From NCBI RefSeq assembly GCF_900111375.1, contig NZ_FOHB01000008.1, positions 186,001-250,000 on the forward strand: DNA of 64,000 nucleotides. The letters run 5' to 3'. The notes below the pieces were generated by a model, which ran no database searches, had not been told where the DNA came from, and worked only from the letters and a program-made list of their open reading frames with translations. A program made the position numbers and the translations under genes. The DNA is from Pedococcus cremeus (GTDB lineage: Bacteria; Actinomycetota; Actinomycetes; Actinomycetales; Dermatophilaceae). Below, piece by piece: positions 15,727 through 24,149 of the stretch. Positions within the stretch are counted from its first letter, which is position 1, and the number at the start of each line of letters is the position of its first letter.

Positions 15727-17428
15727 CACCCGCAGAAGCCACCCCCTCCTCAACGGACTTCGGAGCTGGGTCCGTTCGATCAAGCCTGATCGAAAGGACT
15801 TCGGCAAGGACGTCGTTGCTGGGTTGCCGGGCGCAATCAGCAGCGTCCCCGACGGCATGGCCTCCGCGGTGCTGATCGGGGTGAACCCCGTGTACGGCCT
15901 GTACGCGAGCATTGCGGGCCCGGTCGCCGGCGGCCTCACCTCCAGCACACGACTGATGGTGATCACCACCACGACCGCCGCGGCCATCGCGGCAGGTTCG
16001 GCCGTGTCAGGGTTCGACGCCGAGCAACGACCGGGGGCGCTGTTCCTCCTGACCTTCCTCGCGGGCCTGGTGATGGTCGGGGCGGGGCTGCTCAAGCTGG
16101 GCCGCTACACCCGGTTCGTCTCCCACTCGGTCATGACCGGCTTCCTGACCGGTGTCGCCGTCAACATCATCTGTGGCCAGCTGGGCGACCTGACAGGGGT
16201 TTCCCCGGAGGGGGCCAACTCGTTGGCCAAGGCACTCGACGTCATCACCCACCCGAGCAGCATCGAGGTGGCGGCGATGTTGGCGGGTCTCGGTGCCCTG
16301 GGCATCCTGTTCGGCCTGGCCCGGACACGCCTGAGCACCATGAGTGCCCTCGTCGCGCTCATCCTGCCCACCTTGGCGGTCGCTCTCGCCGGCGCCACTG
16401 CCGTCGTCCGGGTCGCCGACAGCGGGGACATCCCGCGGTCGTTGCCCATGCCGTCCCTGCCCGACCTGAGCCTGATCTCAGTCGACCTCGTTCTCAACGC
16501 GTGCGCCATCGCGGTGATCATCCTGGTCCAGGGTGCAGGCGTGAGCGAGGCTGCGCCGAATGGGGACGGGCGACCCTCGAACATGAATCAGGACTTCGCT
16601 GCCGAGGGGATCGGGAACCTCGCCTCAGGCCTGTTCTCAGGCCAACCCGTAGGCGGATCCGTGGGGCAGACGGCCCTCAATGTCTCGGTGGGAGCGCGGA
16701 CCCGCTGGGCAGCAATCTGGTCCGGCCTCTGGATGGTGGTCATTCTCGTGCTCTTCGCCGGACTCGTCGGCAAGGTCGCCATGCCCACCTTGGCCGCGGT
16801 GCTCATCTTCGCGGCAGTGGGGTCGCTCCGACTGGGAGTTCTCGCCGCGATCTGGCGCACTGGGCGTCTGTCCCAGATCGCTTTGACCGCCACGTTCGTG
16901 GCCACCTTGTTCCTTCCCGTTGCGGTGGCCGTCGGTGTCGGCGTTGCGATCTCCCTGCTCCTGCAGCTGAACCGGGAAGCGATGGACCTCACTGTCGTCG
17001 AGTTGATACCACGAGATGACGGGCGATTCGAGGAGCAGCCGGCGCCCAAGTCTCTGCGCAGTGACCAGGTGACCGTCCTCGACGTCTACGGCAGCCTGCT
17101 CTTCGCCGGCGCCCGTACGCTGCAAGCCCGACTGCCCGAAGTCGGGCATGCCCAGAGACCGGCGGTGGTCCTCCGCCTGCGCGGCCGGACCTCGCTCGGC
17201 GCGACCTTCTTCCGGATCCTCGCCACCTACGCCGAACAGATCGGCGCCTCAGGGGGTCGCCTTTACCTGTCCGGGCTCGACTCCGACATGGCCGCGCTGC
17301 TGGCCCGCACCGTTCCGGTGACCGCTGAACCGCCCGAGCGAGTATTCGGAGCCACCCCAGTCATCGGCGAAGCCACCTGGGCAGCGCTGCACGAGGCACA
17401 GGCCTGGGTCGTCAAGTCGAAGAACTGA
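15701..17428 (+). CDS. SulP-family sulfate/anion transporter with STAS domain (module I)
   Basis: 575 aa from ATG 15701, overlapping the maturase gene by 26 bp. SulP core with 12-14 helices: DVVAGLPGAISSVPDGMASA at the first helices, NPVYGLYASIAGP, and the QDFAAEGIGNLASGLFSGQP block in which the family usually reads E-x-x-x-G-x-x-N. A C-terminal STAS domain (about residues 455-570) has VTVLDVYGSLLFAGA and VLRLRGRTSLGATFFRI. SulP proteins carry sulfate, bicarbonate or other anions. Its place directly after sulfatase and maturase suggests handling of released sulfate, though import or export cannot be decided. It ends the operon; the integrase fragment B follows 40 bp later. Confidence 0.9.
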   Translation: MTDPKQTADTRRSHPLLNGLRSWVRSIKPDRKDFGKDVVAGLPGAISSVPDGMASAVLIGVNPVYGLYASIAGPVAGGLTSSTRLMVITTTTAAAIAAGSAVSGFDAEQRPGALFLLTFLAGLVMVGAGLLKLGRYTRFVSHSVMTGFLTGVAVNIICGQLGDLTGVSPEGANSLAKALDVITHPSSIEVAAMLAGLGALGILFGLARTRLSTMSALVALILPTLAVALAGATAVVRVADSGDIPRSLPMPSLPDLSLISVDLVLNACAIAVIILVQGAGVSEAAPNGDGRPSNMNQDFAAEGIGNLASGLFSGQPVGGSVGQTALNVSVGARTRWAAIWSGLWMVVILVLFAGLVGKVAMPTLAAVLIFAAVGSLRLGVLAAIWRTGRLSQIALTATFVATLFLPVAVAVGVGVAISLLLQLNREAMDLTVVELIPRDDGRFEEQPAPKSLRSDQVTVLDVYGSLLFAGARTLQARLPEVGHAQRPAVVLRLRGRTSLGATFFRILATYAEQIGASGGRLYLSGLDSDMAALLARTVPVTAEPPERVFGATPVIGEATWAALHEAQAWVVKSKN

Positions 17429-17470
17429 CGGACGTCGCTTTCGGGTGAGGTCACCTCCCCGTCGTCCTTT

Positions 17471-17640
17471 CTCCACCCGACGGGAACCCCGTCTGACCAG
17501 CGCAAACGCGCGAGATCGGGCGGGGTTCTTCCTTTGTCATTCTGACCCCGCCTCTTTTCGTGTGCCCCGGCGTGCCCCCGAGCGTTCAGACGCGCCAGTC
17601 CGGCCCGGTCCGCGGGGGTGCCGAGGTGGTGCAGGTAGAG
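17471..17640. repeat. Direct repeat copy B (integrase 3' end and terminator)
   Basis: 170 bp matching 6846-7016 (copy A), including the terminator hairpin at 17485-17527. One C is missing in the CCCCCGG run near 17562, which shifts the reading frame of the integrase tail. No tRNA 3' end precedes this copy, so it is not a complete left boundary. Confidence 0.8.
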
Positions 17641-17800
17641 GTTCGTTGTCGCGATGGACGCGTGCCCCATCCAGGCCGGCCCTCCGCCAGCGTCGACCAG
17701 CCGAGGGTCCGCTTGAACGCCGTCGAGTGCAGCCGGTGCCCCGAGGAGGTGACGAACAGGGCAGCGTCGCCTCCCGTCCGGCGGCCATCGAGCGGACCAG
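17545..17800 (-). pseudogene. Tyrosine recombinase (integrase) C-terminal fragment B
   Basis: On the minus strand LFVTSSGHRLHSTAFKRTLG leads, after a frameshift, into MGHASIATTNLYLHHLGTPA and DRAGLARLNARGHAG. GHASIATTNLYLHHLG contains the catalytic Tyr context. The usual H-x-L-R-H box is missing between the two parts, and the single-base deletion in the tail removes the normal stop. This is a broken second copy of the island integrase and marks the seam between the two cargo modules. Confidence 0.75.
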
Positions 17801-17866
17801 CGGCAGGACCCGGTCGGACCTCACTGCACCTTCACCTGGCGTGATGTGGCCTCGCCGCGGGTCGCC

Positions 17867-18667
17867 TCAGTCGAGGGGCTTCCCCGAAACGTAGGTGACG
17901 GCCTCTTCGACGTCGCGAACCGTCCAGCTCGGATCGGTGGGGGACGTCAGGTTGTGCATGCCCTCGGAGTTGAGGAACCGGAACATCCGTCCGGACGGTC
18001 TCTTGCCCGACGTGTTGGGTGTGCCGTCGTCAACCCATCGAGCATGGCCACGTGGGTCGATGACGTACACGACGTCCTGGTGGTGCACGTCGTACGTCAG
18101 CGCTGCACCCGTCCACCAGTCCCTCGGGGCGGGGGTCACATCTTCCTTGGCCCGCTGCTGGTAGACGCCGAGGAACGTCCAGAGAGCGTCGAGTCCCTGC
18201 CTGCTACCGGTGGCGAGCGTCCAGTCGCGAGCGGCGCCGAAGAGCTTCTCATATGCGGCGAGTCGGGCCACGGTGTCCCTGCCGGGGTCAACTGTCGCTT
18301 CTATCACTTGGACGTCGCCCGAGCGCCCGTCGCGTTGGATCGCTGCGGCGACGTCATGGAGGTTGACGCTGGTGAGGGGGCAGACCTCTTGGCACAGGGT
18401 CAGGAAGTCACCGAGCACCACCGTCTTGCCTCGCAGGGACGCGAGGGTGAAGTGCCGGCCGTGCTGATCGGACAACGGCAGGTTCGCGATGGTGTCAGGG
18501 AGCGCTTCGTCCAGGACTGTGCCGGAGGCTGGCGTGGCGGGTGTCCTCGACTGGGAAGGGGTGGCGTTGCTGCAACCTGAGAGCAGCACTGCAGCGCAAA
18601 GACCCAGGGCCACGCTCGCGCGCCGCGCGCGGACGACCGGCCCTCGCCTACCGGTGGCATGCGTCAT
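17867..18667 (-). CDS. SCO1/SenC-family copper chaperone lipoprotein
   Basis: 266 aa. Lipoprotein signal peptide with LLSGC (Cys about residue 32). The thioredoxin-like SCO1 domain shows TLCQEVCPL, the copper-binding C-x3-C motif (about residues 91-95), and the distal His in YDVHHQDVVYVIDPRGHARW. SCO1 delivers copper to the CuA centre of cytochrome c oxidase or acts as a thiol-disulfide oxidoreductase. The ATG at 18667 overlaps the stop of ctaG (ATGA), and ctaG in turn overlaps the ClC gene, giving a three-gene operon with oxidase-assembly functions. C-terminal DPSWTVRDVEEAV fits the family. Confidence 0.88.
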   Translation of the reverse strand: MTHATGRRGPVVRARRASVALGLCAAVLLSGCSNATPSQSRTPATPASGTVLDEALPDTIANLPLSDQHGRHFTLASLRGKTVVLGDFLTLCQEVCPLTSVNLHDVAAAIQRDGRSGDVQVIEATVDPGRDTVARLAAYEKLFGAARDWTLATGSRQGLDALWTFLGVYQQRAKEDVTPAPRDWWTGAALTYDVHHQDVVYVIDPRGHARWVDDGTPNTSGKRPSGRMFRFLNSEGMHNLTSPTDPSWTVRDVEEAVTYVSGKPLD

Positions 18668-19650
18668 CGTCGGTCGCCCTGTTCACCTATGGGGGTGCTG
18701 CGTTGTGGCGCGAGTTGGGCCAACCAGTCGTTGTAGGCGTTCAACGCTTCATCGCCGCGGTCCGCGGCTCGGTCGGCCCGGCGCGCCTCCCGGTCACTGG
18801 CGCGGGCCCACTGCACGAAGAGCACTGCCACCACGAGCAACGTGGGGATCTCGCTGAAGGCCCACGCGATTCCCCCGCCGAGCTGCTGGTCGGTCACCGG
18901 AGTCGTACCCCAACCCGGTGGCGCTGTCTTGTACGTCCTGACGAGAAGCGTCGTGCTGGTCATCACGATGACGCCGAAGAAGGCGTGGAACGGCATCGCC
19001 ACGAACAGCTCGAGCATCCGCAGGACCGGACTCGTGGCACGGGGGTTGGGGTCGATGGCCATGATGGGCCAGAACAGCAGGAGCCCCACTGCGAGGAAGT
19101 GCACCAGCATCAGGTCGTGACCCCACCAGGTACGCATGGCAGCGTCGAACACCGGCGTGAAGTAGAGCCCGTACAGACTGGCGATGAACAGGGGCAACGT
19201 GACAACAGGCTTTGTCATCACCGCAAGGACTCGACTGTGCAGGCACCGCACGACCAGACGCCTGACGATCGCGCCGGCTCCCTGGGCGGGGGTCGCTCGG
19301 AGGCACAGCATGACCGGGGCCCCCATGAGCAGCAGCAGTGGCGCGAGCATGCTCAAGACCATGTGCTGCACCATGTGAACGCTGAACAGCCGCATCGCAT
19401 ACCCGTTGAGCGCGGTGCCGGTGACCGCCAGGACGATCAGCAAACCGCTGGTGAAGCTGATCCACCTCCCGACGGGCCATGTGTGGCCGCGCCGGAGGAG
19501 GTGCACGACGCCCCAGCTGTACGCAACGAACGCGAGCAGGCACAGCACCGGCAGTACGGGGAGTGGTTGGGGATGCCAGGCCAGCAATCGCCGCAGCACC
19601 GGCGGGTGCAGCGGCATCCACATGAGGTTGCCGAGGGGCCCCACGGTCAC
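18664..19650 (-). CDS. ctaG: CtaG-type cytochrome c oxidase assembly membrane protein
   Basis: 328 aa from a GTG (19650) that overlaps the ClC stop (GTGA). About seven membrane helices. Conserved features of the actinobacterial/Bacillus caa3-type CtaG (PF09678): SVHMVQHMVLSMLAPLLLLM, FHAFFGVIVMTSTTLL and WWGHDLMLVHFLAVGLLLFW with several His. The protein helps assemble the copper centre of cytochrome oxidase and is commonly paired with SCO1, which is the next gene here. A longer frame extending to 19740 would overlap the ClC coding end and was not chosen. The C-terminal tail is charged and cytoplasmic. Confidence 0.85.
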   Translation of the reverse strand: MTVGPLGNLMWMPLHPPVLRRLLAWHPQPLPVLPVLCLLAFVAYSWGVVHLLRRGHTWPVGRWISFTSGLLIVLAVTGTALNGYAMRLFSVHMVQHMVLSMLAPLLLLMGAPVMLCLRATPAQGAGAIVRRLVVRCLHSRVLAVMTKPVVTLPLFIASLYGLYFTPVFDAAMRTWWGHDLMLVHFLAVGLLLFWPIMAIDPNPRATSPVLRMLELFVAMPFHAFFGVIVMTSTTLLVRTYKTAPPGWGTTPVTDQQLGGGIAWAFSEIPTLLVVAVLFVQWARASDREARRADRAADRGDEALNAYNDWLAQLAPQRSTPIGEQGDRR

Positions 19651-21488
19651 GCCTGCTGGGGTGCGGCCGACTGGTGGGTTGTCCCTCCCCCTCCTGCCGC
19701 GCCACGTCGGGCGGTGAACAGGGCGCGGTAGTCGAGCCACCCGATGACCGTGTCGTCCTCATCCACAACGGGCAGCGCGCTCGTGTCGTCGCGCGACAGT
19801 GCTTCAGCGGCTGTGTCCAGAGTGTCGCCGCCGCGGATGACGGTGGGCACCTCGGTGGCCAGCGACGCGGCTGCGGCGTCGTGCCTTCCGTCCGCGAGGG
19901 CCGCCGAGACGCCGCGGGCGGTGACGACACCGAGGTAGTCGCCGCTCTCCGCGAGGACTGGCAGGATGCCGAACCGGCTGCCAGCGAGAGCAGTGGCGAC
20001 GTCGGCGAGGGCCGCGTCCTCGGAGACCGGTTGCGGCACCGGGGTCATCACCTCATGGACATGTACCGGCCCGTGGTGGGGGACCAGGGTCTCCGGGCGG
20101 GCGAGGGAGACCCCGCGGCGACGCAGCTTCAATGTGTAGATGGTGTCCGCTGAGATCCGGTGGCTGATGCCCGTAGCGAGCACGATCGCGGCCATCAGCG
20201 GGAGGATGATCGTGTACTCGCCGGTCAGCTCGAAGAGGATGATCACGGCGGTGATGGGTGCGCGCGCGGCGCCGGCGAACACCGCCCCCATGCCGATGAG
20301 ACCGTAGGCGCCGACCGGACCCGCGATGGCCGGTGCCAGCATGTGGGCGGCCTCCCCGAATCCCGCCCCGAGCATGGCGCCGATGAACAGGCTGGGGGCG
20401 AAGACGCCACCGGAGCCGCCGATGCCGATCGTCAGGCTGGTCGCCACCATCTTGCCCACCAGGAGCAGCAGGAGGAATGCGACGGTGTAGCGGCCGTCGA
20501 CGGCGTCGCCCAGTACGGGGTAGCCCACGCCGTACATCTGGGGGAGCACGAGCAGAAGCAGGCCCAGGAGGATGCCGCCGGCTGCGGGACGCAGCCACTC
20601 CGGCCCTCGCCACACGCTGTCGCACAGGTCCTCGATGGCGTAGAGCACCTTGGTGAACAGGACTCCCACACCGCCGGCCAATAGGCCCAGCAGGGCGAAG
20701 AGAAGGTACTCCGAAGGGTGCTGCACGGTGAAAGGCGGCAGATTGAGGAACGGCGTGTCGCCCAGGACGGCGCGGCCGATGACGCTGGCAGCCACAGACG
20801 AGAGCACGACCATGCCGAACGCCTGGGCGGTGAAGTCGGCCAGGATCAGCTCCATAGCGAAGAACACGCCCGCCAGCGGGGCGTTGAACGTCGCCGCGAT
20901 ACCGGCGGCTGCCCCGCAGGCGACCAGGACGCGCAGCCGCACCTCCGGGACGCGCAGGGCGCGACCCAGGGTGGAGCCGAGTGCGGAGCCGATCTGCACG
21001 ATGGGGCCCTCCCGCCCCACGGAACCGCCGCCACCGATGCACAGCGCCGACGCCAGGGCCTTCACGGCGGCAACCTGCGGGGCGATTCGACCGCCACGAT
21101 GCGACACGGCATACATGACTTCGGGGACGCCGTGCCCGCGCGCCTCCCGCGCGAAGAAGTGCACGAGGGGGCCGTAGAGCAGACCAGCCACGACGGGCGC
21201 GCCGATGACGAACCAGCGACCCAGAGAAGGCAGTGACGGGTGCGCGGCCCCCGCGGCGCCGGCGTAGTCCGCATGCCCCGAGAGCAGCAGCGTGAACGTT
21301 CGAATGAGCCACCGGAAGAGCACCGCGAAGGCGGCGGCGGCGCCTCCCACGGCCAGTGACAGGGCCAGCAAGCCAGCATTCGACGTACGGGCTGCGGCGC
21401 CCAGACGAGTGCCAGTCCTGCCCGCCAGCCGACGCCCTGGAGGCGCTGCGGTGGTCGCTGGCACGGAAGCGGGAAAGGAGCTGGCCAT
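19647..21488 (-). CDS. ClC-type chloride channel/transporter with CBS pair
   Basis: 613 aa from the ATG at 21488 (ATG 21497, inside the operator, would add three residues). The ClC core has GGGGSVGREGPIVQIGSALG (Gly-rich anion filter; G-R-E-G-P with the gating Glu, about residues 160-180), SGGVFAPSLFIGAMLGAGF (G-x-F-x-P), and IGMGAVFAGAARAPITAVII. After the core come two CBS domains (about 480-600, VHVHEVMTPVPQPVSEDAAL and TSALPVVDEDDTVIGWLDYR). It moves Cl- alone or in exchange for H+. An operator palindrome (21491-21505) lies on its start region, so the MarR protein encoded divergently probably represses it. No Shine-Dalgarno is visible; it may be leaderless. CtaG and SCO1 follow with overlapping ends. 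Confidence 0.92.
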   Translation of the reverse strand: MASSFPASVPATTAAPPGRRLAGRTGTRLGAAARTSNAGLLALSLAVGGAAAAFAVLFRWLIRTFTLLLSGHADYAGAAGAAHPSLPSLGRWFVIGAPVVAGLLYGPLVHFFAREARGHGVPEVMYAVSHRGGRIAPQVAAVKALASALCIGGGGSVGREGPIVQIGSALGSTLGRALRVPEVRLRVLVACGAAAGIAATFNAPLAGVFFAMELILADFTAQAFGMVVLSSVAASVIGRAVLGDTPFLNLPPFTVQHPSEYLLFALLGLLAGGVGVLFTKVLYAIEDLCDSVWRGPEWLRPAAGGILLGLLLLVLPQMYGVGYPVLGDAVDGRYTVAFLLLLLVGKMVATSLTIGIGGSGGVFAPSLFIGAMLGAGFGEAAHMLAPAIAGPVGAYGLIGMGAVFAGAARAPITAVIILFELTGEYTIILPLMAAIVLATGISHRISADTIYTLKLRRRGVSLARPETLVPHHGPVHVHEVMTPVPQPVSEDAALADVATALAGSRFGILPVLAESGDYLGVVTARGVSAALADGRHDAAAASLATEVPTVIRGGDTLDTAAEALSRDDTSALPVVDEDDTVIGWLDYRALFTARRGAAGGGGTTHQSAAPQQA

Positions 21489-21490
21489 GA

Positions 21491-21505
21491 ATTGCATACT
21501 GCAAT
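21491..21505. promoter_or_regulatory. Palindromic operator 1 (ClC start)
   Basis: ATTGCATACTGCAAT, a perfect inverted repeat ATTGC-N5-GCAAT apart from the centre. It overlaps the ClC start region. Two further copies occur at 21654-21668 and 22364-22378, around the MarR gene. Confidence 0.75.
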
Positions 21506-21653
21506 ACTTGCTCGCATCAACACAAACTCGTCCAACCGCCGAGCCGCCCCGCTGGGAAGGCCGCGGGTCAGCGATGAGCCGTGTCCCGCGTTCGACCAGA
21601 CGCCTGTCGGCGGGCGGGTTTCGGCAGTTGCTAGGACTCGTCGGAAATCATGA

Positions 21654-21668
21654 ATTGCATCGTGCAAG
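21654..21668. promoter_or_regulatory. Palindromic operator 2 (marR upstream)
   Basis: ATTGCATCGTGCAAG, inverted repeat TTGCA-N3-TGCAA at 21655-21667. It lies 70 bp before the MarR GTG start and would allow autoregulation. Confidence 0.75.
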
Positions 21669-21736
21669 AATTGAGGCGATGAGCGTAGGTATGCCACACG
21701 ACCGCGATGGGGCCGATGACATGGGGAGAATCGCGC

Positions 21737-22216
21737 GTGCCCGGTGATCGGCCCGACGTCGACGACCTGGTGACGGCCCTGCTGACCGCATCTCGGGTCC
21801 TGGTCGGCGTCTCCGCGCGCTCTCTCGCCCACCTCGACGAGTCGGTCACGGTGACACAGTTCCGCGTGTTGGTCGTGTTGCGCGGGCACGGCGAGACGCG
21901 CTTGAACCTGCTTGCCGAGCGCCTGGGGGTGAGCCCGTCGACGGCATTGCGAACCGTGGACCGGCTGATCGCCGCCGACTTGGTGACCCGAAGAGAGAAC
22001 GACCAGGATCGACGTGAGGTGGTTATCCACCTGACCGACAGAGGGGTGCGGGTCGTCGACGAAGTAACGGCACAACGACGGTCGGCGATCCGGACCATCG
22101 CCGAGAGCATGCCTCGACCGGAGGCAAAGCAGCTTGTCAAGGCCCTGACGGCGTTTGCCGCTGCTGCGGACGAGCCGGCAGTCGCCCTCGACGCCGCCAC
22201 GATGTGGGGCTGGTGA
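21737..22216 (+). CDS. MarR-family transcriptional regulator
   Basis: 159 aa from GTG 21737, chosen because GGGGAGAA (21723-21730) sits 6-8 nt upstream; ATGs at 21707 and 21716 would put it inside the coding region. The winged-helix domain reads TVTQFRVLVVLRGHGETRLN then ERLGVSPSTALRTVDRLIAA (recognition helix) and LVTRRENDQDRREVVIHLTD (wing), with dimerisation helices at both ends. It most likely represses the flanking genes: the same palindrome lies before the ClC operon, before this gene and before the ABC transporter. The ligand is unknown. A 22-codon open frame (21679-21747) overlaps its start; I see no reason to think it is made. Confidence 0.9.
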   Translation: MPGDRPDVDDLVTALLTASRVLVGVSARSLAHLDESVTVTQFRVLVVLRGHGETRLNLLAERLGVSPSTALRTVDRLIAADLVTRRENDQDRREVVIHLTDRGVRVVDEVTAQRRSAIRTIAESMPRPEAKQLVKALTAFAAAADEPAVALDAATMWGW

Positions 22217-22363
22217 CCGCGGTTGCTCCTCGGAGCTGACGTGGCCCGCCCGTCTACCCCCAGGCTCAAGCTCCGGCCATACTCGTCGCCGCTCACGACG
22301 ATCTGACAAGCAAGCTGCGCCCTTTGCATGTGCCCGGCCAGGTTACTGCATCTTTCCAAAACG

Positions 22364-22378
22364 ATTGCGCAGTGCAAT
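22364..22378. promoter_or_regulatory. Palindromic operator 3 (ABC transporter)
   Basis: ATTGCGCAGTGCAAT, the same ATTGC-N5-GCAAT pattern as at 21491 and 21654. It lies 30 bp before the ATP-binding protein start and should overlap its promoter. Confidence 0.75.
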
Positions 22379-22407
22379 TATTGAGGGACGCAACGGATGG
22401 AGTGGCG

Positions 22408-23343
22408 ATGGAAGCCGGGCAACGGCGGTCGTCTACGACAGCGGTCGCGCTCGAGGCGCTCACCAAGAGGTTTGGTCGACAACGTGGGATCGAGCGCGTG
22501 TCCTTGGAGGTTCAGGCAGGGGAGGTCTTGGGATTCCTCGGCCCCAACGGCGCAGGGAAGTCCACAACGATTCGGCTGGTGGTGGGCCTGCTGCTGCCCA
22601 CCTCCGGGTCGGTTCGGGTGTTCGGCTCTGACCCTCGCCACGATGTCTCTGTGCGCCGGCGCATCGGCTACCTGCCGGGTGAGTTGGCCCTGTACCCCTC
22701 ACTGAGCGGCGCAGAGCTGATCGGACGAGTGGCCCTTATGCGCGGAGGTGTCGAACCTCGACGGGTCGACCAGCTGGTCGAGCGGTTGCGCGTGGAGCTC
22801 GACCGCCCGATCCGCGCTCTGTCCAAGGGGAACCGGCAGAAGGTCGGCCTGATCCTGGCGTTCATGCACCAACCCGACCTTCTGGTGCTCGACGAGCCGA
22901 GCTCCGGGCTGGACCCGCTGCTGCAGGAGGAGTTCGAAGGTCTGGTCAGAGAACGAGTCCGCGACGGCGCGACGGTCTTCCTGTCCTCCCACGACCTGGA
23001 CGAGGTCGACCGCGTCGTCGACCGGGTCGCGATCATCCGGCGGGGCCGACTGGTGGGCGTCGACACCTTGGACCAGCTGCGACAGAGAGCCCCGCGACTG
23101 GTCGAGGTGCGTTTCGCCGAACCCGTCGACCCGACCCGGATCCTGGCCCTCCCAGGGGTCCGGGCGCTGGATGCGAACGCGACGGAGTTGCGGCTGGAGG
23201 TGACCGGCCCCCTGGGCGAGCTCCTGCAGGCCGTACAGCCGTTGGGCGTCGCCGACCTGACCGCCCGACCGGCCTCCCTGGACGCGATCTTCCGGTCTTT
23301 CTACGAGGACATCCCCCGAGGGGAGGAGATCCATGCGTACTGA
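22408..23343 (+). CDS. ABC transporter ATP-binding protein (drug-export type)
   Basis: 311 aa from ATG 22408, just after the operator; upstream in-frame residues would cross the operator and were excluded. Walker A GPNGAGKSTT (about residues 42-51), a signature-like RALSKGNRQKVGLI (ABC signature with S-K-G-N), Walker B LLVLDEPSSGLD, the His loop FLSSHDL, and a C-terminal accessory domain of about 80 residues typical of CcmA/DrrA-like exporters. It forms the motor for the permease encoded next, whose ATG lies 11 bp before this stop. Together they form a two-component exporter for a small molecule; the MarR operator suggests induction by the substrate. Confidence 0.9.
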   Translation: MEAGQRRSSTTAVALEALTKRFGRQRGIERVSLEVQAGEVLGFLGPNGAGKSTTIRLVVGLLLPTSGSVRVFGSDPRHDVSVRRRIGYLPGELALYPSLSGAELIGRVALMRGGVEPRRVDQLVERLRVELDRPIRALSKGNRQKVGLILAFMHQPDLLVLDEPSSGLDPLLQEEFEGLVRERVRDGATVFLSSHDLDEVDRVVDRVAIIRRGRLVGVDTLDQLRQRAPRLVEVRFAEPVDPTRILALPGVRALDANATELRLEVTGPLGELLQAVQPLGVADLTARPASLDAIFRSFYEDIPRGEEIHAY

Positions 23344-24121
23344 CTTCGCTCGTCTGGACCTGCGCCTGAGGCGGCGGGGCTCGTGGGCGTACTCGCTCGG
23401 TATCGGCGCGTACGCCCTGCTCATCGTCCTGCTCTACCCGGCCTTCAAGCACGATACGTCGCTGGACCAGCTGATGCGCGGCAACCCCACCATGGCAGCC
23501 CTGTTCGGCGTCTCCGGCTCGCTGACGTCTCCGGCGGGATGGTTGAACGCGAACCTGTACGCCAACATCGTTCCGCTCTTCGCGCTGCTGGTGACCATCG
23601 GATACGGGGCCGCAGCCGTCGCCGGTGACAACGGGGACGAACGACTTGGTCTGCTCGCAGCCCTGCCGGTCAGCCGGCACTCGTTGCTCGCGCAGAAGCT
23701 ACTGGCACTGGGGGTGCTGTCCCTGCCTGTGGCTGTCGCGACGCTCGCAGCCGACGTGGTCGGCCGGTTCTACCAGCTGCGGCCCTCGTGGCAGGGCTTG
23801 GTCGGTGTCACTGCCGGGGTGGCGTTGACGGCCATGGTCTTCGGCTGCCTCGCCCTTGCCACGGGATGCCTGACCAACAGCAGAGGGACCGCCATCGGCG
23901 TTTCGTCAGCCGTCGCAGCCGCCTCGTACGTGATCAGCTCCCTGTCCGGCAGCGTCGTCTGGGTGCACCACCTACGGCTCCTGTCACCTCTGTACTGGGC
24001 GGTCGGGCAGAACCAGGTTGAGAACGGGCTGCCTATGTCATCGCTGATCGCCTTCATCGCAACTGCCGCCGTCCTCAGCGGTATCGCATTCTGGGCGTTC
24101 GACAGGCTCGACCTGCGCTGA
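23333..24121 (+). CDS. ABC-2 type transporter permease
   Basis: 262 aa with six predicted membrane helices. It starts MRTDFARLDLRLRRRGSWAY and ends AFWAFDRLDLR, as in many actinobacterial ABC-2 permeases. The middle segment VAGDNGDERLGLLAALPVSR is the typical cytoplasmic coupling-helix region (E-x-x-x-G...LP-x-S-R). The gene overlaps the ATP-binding gene by 11 bp. It forms the membrane channel of the exporter; the substrate cannot be predicted. The next gene lies on the opposite strand 28 bp further, so this is the end of the operon. Confidence 0.88.
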   Translation: MRTDFARLDLRLRRRGSWAYSLGIGAYALLIVLLYPAFKHDTSLDQLMRGNPTMAALFGVSGSLTSPAGWLNANLYANIVPLFALLVTIGYGAAAVAGDNGDERLGLLAALPVSRHSLLAQKLLALGVLSLPVAVATLAADVVGRFYQLRPSWQGLVGVTAGVALTAMVFGCLALATGCLTNSRGTAIGVSSAVAAASYVISSLSGSVVWVHHLRLLSPLYWAVGQNQVENGLPMSSLIAFIATAAVLSGIAFWAFDRLDLR

Positions 24122-24149
24122 GGAACCGGGGCCGGTCGTGATGGCTCGG

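Noticed and set aside
21679-21747. 22-codon leader peptide ending on the marR start
   Set aside because: Tempting because it overlaps the GTG start, but it has no ribosome-binding site of quality and no attenuator-type residues.
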